From contig NZ_JAIQYY010000025.1 of NCBI RefSeq assembly GCF_020181035.1, positions 85,602 through 133,722 on the forward strand: DNA of 48,121 bases, read 5' to 3'. Below are positions 33,442-40,052 of the stretch, piece by piece. The DNA is from Streptomyces sp. CoH27 (GTDB lineage Bacteria; Actinomycetota; Actinomycetes; Streptomycetales; Streptomycetaceae). Under the pieces are notes generated by a model. That model searched no databases. It was not told the origin of the DNA and saw nothing but the letters and a program-made list of their open reading frames with translations. Made by a program: the position numbers and the translations under genes. Numbering within the stretch: the stretch's first letter is position 1; the number at the start of each line of letters is the position of its first letter.

Positions 33442-33647
33442 CCCGGCCCCCTCCGGTTCAGCGGTCGTACGGTCTTGGTTTCCGTGCGTCTTGTAACGCA
33501 CGCGCGCGTGTGCACCATGGCAGTGACGCCGATGGAGAAGGACGGCGTCAAGAGGGTTCCGGTTGCCCGCCGCTTCCGTTATCCGGCCGATACGCACTGG
33601 CGCGACAAGTGCTACGACACGTGTCCGTCTGCTACCGGATCGTGATG

Positions 33648-33665
33648 CTCAGATCTCCCTCAGAT
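33648..33665 (+). promoter_or_regulatory. Direct repeat CTCAGAT-N4-CTCAGAT, candidate GluR box
   Basis: Two exact copies of CTCAGAT at 33648-33654 and 33659-33665 have an 11-bp period, the spacing expected for tandem binding of an OmpR-type dimer. They lie 68-85 nt before gluA in the 291-bp region shared with divergent gluR. Assignment to GluR is inferred from position. Confidence 0.6.
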
Positions 33666-33732
33666 GTGATGACGCAGGTCACAGCCTCTCACTACTGTCC
33701 TCCGAAACCGAGCAGGACGGAGCCCGAGAGCG

Positions 33733-34509
<777 letters not shown>

Positions 34510-34518
34510 CGGCGCCGT

Positions 34519-34545
34519 CGGCCCGGCTCCGCGCACCGCGGGCCG
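34519..34545 (+). terminator. Hairpin between gluA and gluB
   Basis: CGGCCCG (34519-34525) pairs with CGGGCCG (34539-34545), loop 13 nt. It starts 10 nt after the gluA stop. It has no T-run, so it is more likely an RNA-processing or partial-attenuation element than a full terminator. Confidence 0.45.
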
Positions 34546-34592
34546 CCTTCCTGACGGACCTCGACCCTCACCATTTTCGAAGGATGTTCAGC

Positions 34593-35429
34593 ATGAAGCT
34601 CCGCAAGGTCACCGCCGCCTCGGCCGTCACCCTCGCCCTCGCCCTGTCCGCCACCGCCTGCGGCGGCGGCAAGAAGAACGACAGCGGTTCCTCCGGCGGC
34701 GGCAAGACCATCGCCATCGGTATCAAGTTCGACCAGCCGGGCCTCGGCCAGAAGACCCCGCAGGGCTACGCGGGCTTCGACGTCGACGTCGCCACCTATG
34801 TCGCCAAGAAGCTCGGTTACAGCGCCGATCAGATCGAGTGGAAGGAGTCGAAGAGCGCCGACCGCGAGACCATGCTGCAGCGCGGTGACGTCGACTTCAT
34901 CGCCGCCACCTACTCGATCACCCCGAAGCGTGAGGCGAAGGTCGACTTCGCCGGCCCGTACCTGCTGGCCCACCAGGACGTGCTGGTGCGTGCGGACGAC
35001 GACTCCATCAAGTCGCCGGCCGACCTGAACAACAAGAAGCTGTGCTCGGTGACCGGCTCGACCTCGGCGCAGAACGTGCACGACAAGCTGGCCCCCAAGG
35101 CGCAGCTCCAGCAGTACCCGACCTACTCCGCGTGCCTGACCGGTCTGCAGAGCAAGGCGATCGACGCCCTGACCACGGACGACTCGATCCTCGCCGGATA
35201 CGCCTCCCAGGCCCAGTTCAAGGGCAAGTTCAAGCTCGGCGGCTTCAAGATGACGAACGAGAACTACGGCATCGGCGTCAAGAAGGGGAGCCCCCTCAAG
35301 GACAAGATCAACAAGGCTCTTGAGGAGATGGTCTCCGACGGTTCCTGGGAGGCGGCCGTGAAGAAGTACTTCGGCCCGGCCGACTACAAGAACGAGCCCG
35401 CCCCGAAGATCGGCGACATCAAGAGCTGA
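34593..35429 (+). CDS. gluB: Glutamate-binding lipoprotein GluB
   Basis: Extracellular solute-binding protein of family 3 that delivers glutamate to GluCD. The 278-residue precursor has a signal peptide ending at the lipobox LSATAC, then a Gly/Ser linker and the two-lobe domain: IAIGIKFDQPGLGQKTPQGYAGFDVDVA, RGDVDFIAATYSITPKREAKVDF, KKLCSVTGSTSAQNV and TDDSILAGYASQ. The ATG at 34593 is chosen because GAAGGA lies 8 nt upstream; the ATG at 34584 would be on top of that site. Third-position bias toward AAG/AAC/GTC suggests strong expression. A long hairpin follows before gluC. Confidence 0.96.
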   Translation: MKLRKVTAASAVTLALALSATACGGGKKNDSGSSGGGKTIAIGIKFDQPGLGQKTPQGYAGFDVDVATYVAKKLGYSADQIEWKESKSADRETMLQRGDVDFIAATYSITPKREAKVDFAGPYLLAHQDVLVRADDDSIKSPADLNNKKLCSVTGSTSAQNVHDKLAPKAQLQQYPTYSACLTGLQSKAIDALTTDDSILAGYASQAQFKGKFKLGGFKMTNENYGIGVKKGSPLKDKINKALEEMVSDGSWEAAVKKYFGPADYKNEPAPKIGDIKS

Positions 35430-35441
35430 GGCAGGGCCCGG

Positions 35442-35473
35442 CCGGTGCGCCGCTCGCGACGGCGGCGCACCGG
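35442..35473 (+). terminator. Strong hairpin between gluB and gluC
   Basis: CCGGTGCGCCG (35442-35452) pairs with CGGCGCACCGG (35463-35473), 11 bp, loop 10 nt, lying 13 nt after the gluB stop. Such hairpins in binding-protein operons protect the 3' end of the upstream mRNA or cause partial termination, raising the ratio of binding protein to permease. Confidence 0.7.
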
Positions 35474-35505
35474 GGGCATCCCTACACGCGGAAGCGCGGG
35501 AGATC

Positions 35506-36171
35506 GTGTTCGACTTTCTTGACAAGTACGACGTGCTGGGCGCCTTCTGGACGACAGTGCAGCTCACGCTGCTGTCGGCCGTGGGCTCCCTGGTCTGGGG
35601 CACTCTGCTGGCCGCCATGCGGGTGGGCCCGGTGCCGCTGATGCGCGGTTTCGGCACCGCCTACGTGAACATCGTGCGGAACATCCCGCTCACGGTGATC
35701 ATCCTCTTCGCCTCGCTCGGCCTGAGCAACACGCTGGGCGTCACGATGGGCTCGGACAAGGTCGACACGACCAACTTCCGGCTGGCCGTGCTGGGTCTGA
35801 TCGTCTACACGTCGGCCTTCGTGTGCGAGGCGATCCGCGCCGGCATCAACACGGTGCCGGTCGGCCAGGCGGAGGCAGCGCGGGCCATCGGCCTGAGCTT
35901 CACCCAAGTGCTGGGCCTGGTCGTCCTTCCGCAGGCCTTCCGCGCGGCCGTCGGCCCGCTGGCCAACGTGCTGATCGCGTTGACGAAGAACACGACGGTG
36001 GCGGCCGCGATCGGCGTGGCGGAAGCGGCGCTCCTGATGAAGCAGATGGTGGAGAACGAGGCACAGCTGCTGGCGATCTCCGCGGTCATCGCCTTCGGGT
36101 TCTGCTGCCTGACGCTGCCGACCGGTCTGATCCTCGGCTGGGTGGGCAAGAAGGTGGCGGTGAAGCGATGA
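35506..36171 (+). CDS. gluC: Glutamate ABC importer permease GluC
   Basis: Inner-membrane permease of the HisMQ type, 221 residues with about five membrane segments. The cytoplasmic EAA loop reads EAARAIGLSFTQVLGLVVLPQAFRAA split over two helices and contacts the GluA ATPase. GTG start at 35506, with GGGAG 6-10 nt upstream. It overlaps gluD by 4 nt (ATGA), so the two permeases are translationally coupled and expected to form a heterodimer. Confidence 0.95.
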   Translation: MFDFLDKYDVLGAFWTTVQLTLLSAVGSLVWGTLLAAMRVGPVPLMRGFGTAYVNIVRNIPLTVIILFASLGLSNTLGVTMGSDKVDTTNFRLAVLGLIVYTSAFVCEAIRAGINTVPVGQAEAARAIGLSFTQVLGLVVLPQAFRAAVGPLANVLIALTKNTTVAAAIGVAEAALLMKQMVENEAQLLAISAVIAFGFCCLTLPTGLILGWVGKKVAVKR

Positions 36172-37061
36172 GTTCGGTCCTGTACGACGCCCAGGGGCCG
36201 CGCGCCAAGCGGCGCAACATCCTCTACACGGCGGTCTTCCTGATCGCCCTGGCGGCCCTCGGGTGGTGGGTGTACACCTCCCTCGACGACAAGGGCCAGC
36301 TGGACTGGGCACTGTGGAAGCCGTTCTTCAGCGGCACCGAGGCCTACTCGACGTACATCTGGCCCGGGCTGCAGAACACGTTGAAGGCCGCCGCGCTGGC
36401 CATGGTCATCGCGCTGCCCCTGGGTGCCGTTCTCGGCATCGCCAGGCTCTCGGACCACGTGTGGGTGCGGATACCGGCGACGGTCGTGGTCGAGTTCTTC
36501 CGCGCGATCCCGGTGCTGGTCCTGATGATCTTCGGGATCGCGCTGTACAGCCAGTACACCAACGTCAGTTCCGACGACCGTCCGCTGTACGCGGTTGTCA
36601 CCGGTCTGGTGCTGTACAACGCGTCGGTGCTCGCGGAGATCGTCCGCGCGGGCATCCTCGCTCTGCCGAGGGGCCAGTCCGAGGCGGCCCTGGCGATCGG
36701 CCTGCGCAAGGGGCAGCTGATGCGGCTCATCCTGCTGCCGCAGGCGGTCACCACGATGCTCCCGGCGATCGTCAGCCAGCTCGTCGTGATCGTGAAGGAC
36801 ACCGCGCTCGGCGGTGCGGTCCTCACCTTCCCCGAACTTCTCTCGTCGGCCAACACGATGAGCGGCTACTACGGTGCCAACGTCATCGCGTCCTTCACGG
36901 TGGTGGCCGTGATCTTCGTGATCATCAACTTCTCGCTCACCTCGTTCGCGAGCTGGCTGGAGGGCCGGCTGCGGCGGGGCAAGAAGTCGACCGGGGCGGT
37001 ACTGGGGGCGCAGGACGTGGCGGACATCGCGGGTACGGCGGCGACCGGCGCCGAGCGCTGA
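36168..37061 (+). CDS. gluD: Glutamate ABC importer permease GluD
   Basis: Second HisMQ-type permease, 297 residues. It is longer than GluC because of a membrane segment near the start (RNILYTAVFLIALAALGWWVYTS), an extra loop and a C-terminal cytoplasmic tail (LRRGKKSTGAVLGAQDVADIAG...) that may bind a regulator. EAA loop: SEAALAIGLRKGQLMRLILLPQAV. The ATG overlaps the gluC stop. The operon ends at the 14-bp hairpin at 37088. Confidence 0.95.
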   Translation: MSSVLYDAQGPRAKRRNILYTAVFLIALAALGWWVYTSLDDKGQLDWALWKPFFSGTEAYSTYIWPGLQNTLKAAALAMVIALPLGAVLGIARLSDHVWVRIPATVVVEFFRAIPVLVLMIFGIALYSQYTNVSSDDRPLYAVVTGLVLYNASVLAEIVRAGILALPRGQSEAALAIGLRKGQLMRLILLPQAVTTMLPAIVSQLVVIVKDTALGGAVLTFPELLSSANTMSGYYGANVIASFTVVAVIFVIINFSLTSFASWLEGRLRRGKKSTGAVLGAQDVADIAGTAATGAER

Positions 37062-37087
37062 CACTCGTTCAAGCCCGAATGCATCAC

Positions 37088-37121
37088 CCGGAGGCAGTGG
37101 CATGATCGCCACTGCCTCCGG
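37088..37121 (+). terminator. gluABCD operon terminator
   Basis: Perfect 14-bp stem CCGGAGGCAGTGGC (37088-37101) with 37108-37121, loop ATGATC. It lies 26 nt after the gluD stop codon. No T-run follows, as is common in high-GC genomes. Confidence 0.85.
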
Positions 37122-37125
37122 TCGC

Positions 37126-37155
37126 TTGACGCAAACTCTGCCAATGGGTTGCATA
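37126..37155 (+). promoter_or_regulatory. Candidate promoter of the FAD monooxygenase gene
   Basis: TTGACG (37126-37131), 18-nt spacer, TGCATA (37150-37155), directly after the operon terminator. Transcription would start near 37162, giving a 77-nt leader before the GTG at 37239. Confidence 0.4.
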
Positions 37156-37238
37156 CGTTCTGTGATCGTGCACCCCGCTTCACCTTCTTGTTCACCGTCA
37201 TCCGTCAAGGCACCGCTGCGGGCAGGGGGCGCCACGCC

Positions 37239-38843
37239 GTGGACCCGGTGATCGTCGTCGGAGCGGGGCCCGTCGGGCTGACGCTCGCCCTGGCGCTGGC
37301 CCGCCAGGAGGTGCCGTCCGTCGTGCTGGACGAGGGCCCCGGCAAGGACGAACCCCGCCCGGCGCGCACCGTCGTGCTGCGCGAGGACACGGCCGCCCTG
37401 CAGGAGCGGCTGACCGGGGTCGCGCTCGGTGACCACGGTGTGCGCTGGGCCGGATGGCGGTCCCTCAGGCGCAAGCAGGTGATGAGCGAGGTCGACTTCA
37501 CCGAGGCGGACCGCGCCGCCCCGCTGCACATCGCCCAGCACGTCCTCACCGCCGCCCTGCGCGCGGCCGTCGCCGACGAGCCGTTGGTGAGAATGGCCGT
37601 GGACAGCCGTCTGGACGCGATCGAGCAGGACCGTTCCGGCATCACGGCTCACACCCGTGGCCCCAAGGGAACCTGGTGGCGCGGCAGTTACCTGGTCGGC
37701 TGCGACGGCCCCCGCTCCACCGTGCGCAAACTCCTGGACATCCGCTTCCCGGGCCGTACGGCGGTGGAGCGGCACGCGGTCGCCGCGCTGCGCGCGGAAC
37801 TTCCGTGGGAGGGCCAGGCGTTGCTCCATCGGATGCCGCCATGGCGGCAGTCCGGGCCCTCGGCCGGGGAGGTGACCGCCCGCCCCCTCCCGGACGGCGT
37901 GTGGCGCCTGGACTGGCTGCTGCCGCCCGGCAAGGACCTGGTCACGCCCGAGATCCTGGTGGCCCGGATCCGCGAGACCCTCGCGGGCTGGACCGACGGC
38001 ACCACACCGCCGTACGACCTGCTGGACACCGGTGTCCACACGGTGCACCACCGGCTGGCGCGACGGTGGCGCGCGGGCCGGGTCTTCCTCGCCGGGGACG
38101 CGGCCCATCTGCTCGGCGCGCTCGGCACCCAGGGGCTCGACGAGGGTCTGCGGGACGCCGACAACCTCGCCTGGAAACTGGCCCCGGCCTGGCACCACGG
38201 GCACCACGAGGCGCTGCTGGACAGCTATCAGACCGAGCGGCGCGCGGTGGTCGCCGCCCGGCTGCGCGCCGCCGACCAGGTGCTGCCGGGCTTGCGCGGC
38301 GGAGGCGGGCTGCGTCACATCGTCCCGGGTGCGGCCCGTGGCCATGACGCGCTGCTCACCGACGGCCACCTGGGGCGCGGGCCGCTCGGCGCGCCGGGGG
38401 CGTACGCCGGCTCGCCGCTCGCGCCCCGCGATCTGGAGGGCGAGATCCCGGTCGACACCGCGCCCGGCGCGCCGGTCACCGACGTCCGGGTCACCGCGGA
38501 GGACGGCTCGTTCGTCCGGCTGCGCGACCGGCTCGGCCGGGGCGCCCTGCTCGTCGTCCTGATCGCGCCGGGCACCGGCGTGTGGGACCGCAAGCACTGG
38601 GTGTCCGCGGGTGTGATGCCCCGCCTGGCGGCCGCGGTGACCGCACTGCCGCACCGGGCCGAGTTGCTGGTCGCCGAGGAGTACCCGGGTGCGCCGGCGC
38701 ACAGCGTGCTGCTCGTGCGCCCCGACGGCCACCTGGTCACGGCGCTGAGCGGAGTCCGCCCGGCCGACCTGTACGCGGCGGCGGAGGTGGCGGTGGGCGG
38801 CGCGGTGGAGGAGAGGGCGCAAGCCGCCTCCAGCGCGCGCTGA
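37239..38843 (+). CDS. FAD-dependent aromatic monooxygenase (PHBH/RdmE type)
   Basis: Class A flavoprotein hydroxylase using NAD(P)H and O2 on an aromatic or polyketide ring. From the GTG at 37239 (AGGGGG 9 nt upstream) it has 534 residues: the FAD motif VVGAGPVGLTLALALARQ, the DG-type motif LVGCDGPRSTVRK, and GDAAHLLGALGTQGLDEGLRDADNLAWKL, then a thioredoxin-like C-terminal domain seen in the polyketide hydroxylase subfamily. The open frame to 37149 would begin inside the promoter. No polyketide genes are adjacent, so the substrate is unknown. It is followed by the cysteine dioxygenase transcript, which has its own promoter. Confidence 0.9.
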   Translation: MDPVIVVGAGPVGLTLALALARQEVPSVVLDEGPGKDEPRPARTVVLREDTAALQERLTGVALGDHGVRWAGWRSLRRKQVMSEVDFTEADRAAPLHIAQHVLTAALRAAVADEPLVRMAVDSRLDAIEQDRSGITAHTRGPKGTWWRGSYLVGCDGPRSTVRKLLDIRFPGRTAVERHAVAALRAELPWEGQALLHRMPPWRQSGPSAGEVTARPLPDGVWRLDWLLPPGKDLVTPEILVARIRETLAGWTDGTTPPYDLLDTGVHTVHHRLARRWRAGRVFLAGDAAHLLGALGTQGLDEGLRDADNLAWKLAPAWHHGHHEALLDSYQTERRAVVAARLRAADQVLPGLRGGGGLRHIVPGAARGHDALLTDGHLGRGPLGAPGAYAGSPLAPRDLEGEIPVDTAPGAPVTDVRVTAEDGSFVRLRDRLGRGALLVVLIAPGTGVWDRKHWVSAGVMPRLAAAVTALPHRAELLVAEEYPGAPAHSVLLVRPDGHLVTALSGVRPADLYAAAEVAVGGAVEERAQAASSAR

Positions 38844-38884
38844 CCCGCACTCCGGTCACGCTCTGTCCGGATGGTGACGGTGAG

Positions 38885-38920
38885 TTGACCGGAGTGCACG
38901 CGCATGCTGTACTCCGGACC
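38885..38920 (+). promoter_or_regulatory. Promoter of the cysteine leader/dioxygenase operon
   Basis: TTGACC (38885-38890), 17-nt spacer, TGTACT (38908-38913), a good match to the principal Streptomyces sigma factor. The expected start site is 7 nt further, at the A of the leader peptide ATG (38921), so the mRNA should be leaderless. It sits 42 nt after the monooxygenase stop codon. Confidence 0.7.
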
Positions 38921-39007
38921 ATGACCGACACCTGCGTGCGCCTGTGGCGGAGGGTCCACATGGACCTCGTCCGCTACGCAGGCTGCGTGTGTCGTCCGTC
39001 CTGCTGA
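38921..39007 (+). CDS. Cysteine-rich leader peptide upstream of cysteine dioxygenase
   Basis: 28 codons: MTDTCVRLWRRVHMDLVRYA then GCVCRPSC, with Cys at 5, 22, 24 and 28, the last directly before the TGA. It has the HxDLVR core seen in actinobacterial putative leader peptides before sulfur-metabolism genes. Leaderless polycysteine ORFs act as cysteine-responsive attenuators in mycobacteria. The likely role is to let ribosome speed at Cys codons set expression of the dioxygenase 68 nt downstream. An internal ATG (38960) has a GGAGG site 5 nt upstream and could start a 15-residue version. Confidence 0.75.
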   Translation: MTDTCVRLWRRVHMDLVRYAGCVCRPSC

Positions 39008-39075
39008 ATTCGCACCCTCTTCCCTTTCCGGGCGCCGTCGCGCGCTCGTTTCCGCGAACTTCCAGGACGGTGTAC

Positions 39076-39612
39076 GTGTCTGTCTCCCCTGCCCCCGCGT
39101 CCCCTGCCGTCGGCTCCGCGCCGCCCACGCAGGCGGACCTCTTCGACTTCGTCCGGCGTACGGCAGCCGACGCCGAGCTGATCGCCTCCCTCCCGCTCGA
39201 CCCGGAGGGCCGCACCTGGGTGCGGCTGGAGGGGCCGGGCGGCAGCGAGGCCTGGCTGATCGGCTGGCCGCCCGGCACCGGCACCGGCTGGCACGACCAC
39301 GCCGAGTCGGTCGGCGCGTTTCTCACGGCCTCCGGCGAACTCAAGGAGAACTCGCTCGCCGCCCGCCTGCCGACCGACGGCTGGCGGACCCTGGAACTCA
39401 CCGAGGGTGTCGACCGCGCCCGCCGCCTGCCCGCAGGCCAGGGCCGTGCCTTCGGCCGCCACCACGTCCACGAGGTCCTCAACGAGTCCCGCACCGAGCA
39501 CGCCGTCTCCGTCCACGCCTACTACCCGCCCCTGCCCCGCATCCGCCGCTACAGCCGCACGGGCCAGGTGCTGCGTCTGGAGCAGGTGGAGCGGCCGGAG
39601 GACTGGCAGTGA
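39076..39612 (+). CDS. Cysteine dioxygenase family protein
   Basis: Cupin-fold non-heme iron enzyme that oxidises cysteine to cysteine sulfinate with O2. The GTG at 39076 is chosen because AGGA lies 8 nt upstream; it gives 178 residues. The iron ligands are visible: His73 and His75 in GTGWHDHAES, and a third His among 129-132 in GRHHVHEVLNE; HAYYPPLP follows as in the family. Upstream is a Cys-rich leader peptide; downstream is a rhodanese overlapping by 4 nt (GTGA). Together these suggest disposal of surplus cysteine and its sulfur. A related thiol dioxygenase substrate cannot be excluded. Confidence 0.92.
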   Translation: MSVSPAPASPAVGSAPPTQADLFDFVRRTAADAELIASLPLDPEGRTWVRLEGPGGSEAWLIGWPPGTGTGWHDHAESVGAFLTASGELKENSLAARLPTDGWRTLELTEGVDRARRLPAGQGRAFGRHHVHEVLNESRTEHAVSVHAYYPPLPRIRRYSRTGQVLRLEQVERPEDWQ

Positions 39613-40019
39613 GCGGGACCAACGGTCGGACGCCGGTCGGCATCGACGCGTTGCTGGAGCGGGTGCGCGCGGGCTACCAGCGCATCGATGTACAGGAGGC
39701 GCACGAGGCGGCGCACACCGGTGCGGCGCTGCTGGTGGACATCCGGTACGCGGCCCTGCGCGAACGCGACGGCGTGATCCCCGGCGCACTCGTCATCGAG
39801 CGCAACGAACTGGAATGGCGCCTCGATCCGCAGGGCAGCCACCGCGCCCCCGAGGCCACCGGCCACGACCTGCGCATCGTGGTGATCTGCAACGAGGGCT
39901 ACGCCTCCAGCCTCGCCGCCGCCTCCCTCCACCAACTGGGCCTCCACCGGGCGACGGACCTGGTGGGCGGCTTCCAGGCCTGGCGGGCGGCGGGGCTGCC
40001 GGTGGAACCGGCGACGTGA
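39609..40019 (+). CDS. Rhodanese-like sulfurtransferase
   Basis: Single-domain rhodanese, 136 residues, with the substrate-loop Cys94 in VVICNEGYASSLAA and the preceding LLVDIRY and GVIPGALVIERNELEW motifs. It would carry sulfane sulfur as a persulfide. The GTG start overlaps the dioxygenase stop, so translation is coupled. Fusion or pairing of rhodanese with cysteine or persulfide dioxygenases is well known and supports a role in handling cysteine-derived sulfur. The N-terminal 20 residues form a helix (GIDALLERVRAGYQR) common in this actinobacterial group. Confidence 0.92.
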   Translation: MSGTNGRTPVGIDALLERVRAGYQRIDVQEAHEAAHTGAALLVDIRYAALRERDGVIPGALVIERNELEWRLDPQGSHRAPEATGHDLRIVVICNEGYASSLAAASLHQLGLHRATDLVGGFQAWRAAGLPVEPAT

Positions 40020-40052
40020 GCAAGGGCCGGGTCTCCTCCCTGCCACTCCTTG

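Noticed and set aside
35805..38822. 1005-codon open frame on the minus strand
   Set aside because: It is the antisense of gluC, gluD and the FAD monooxygenase, all of which have intact motifs; the composition is typical of a shadow frame.
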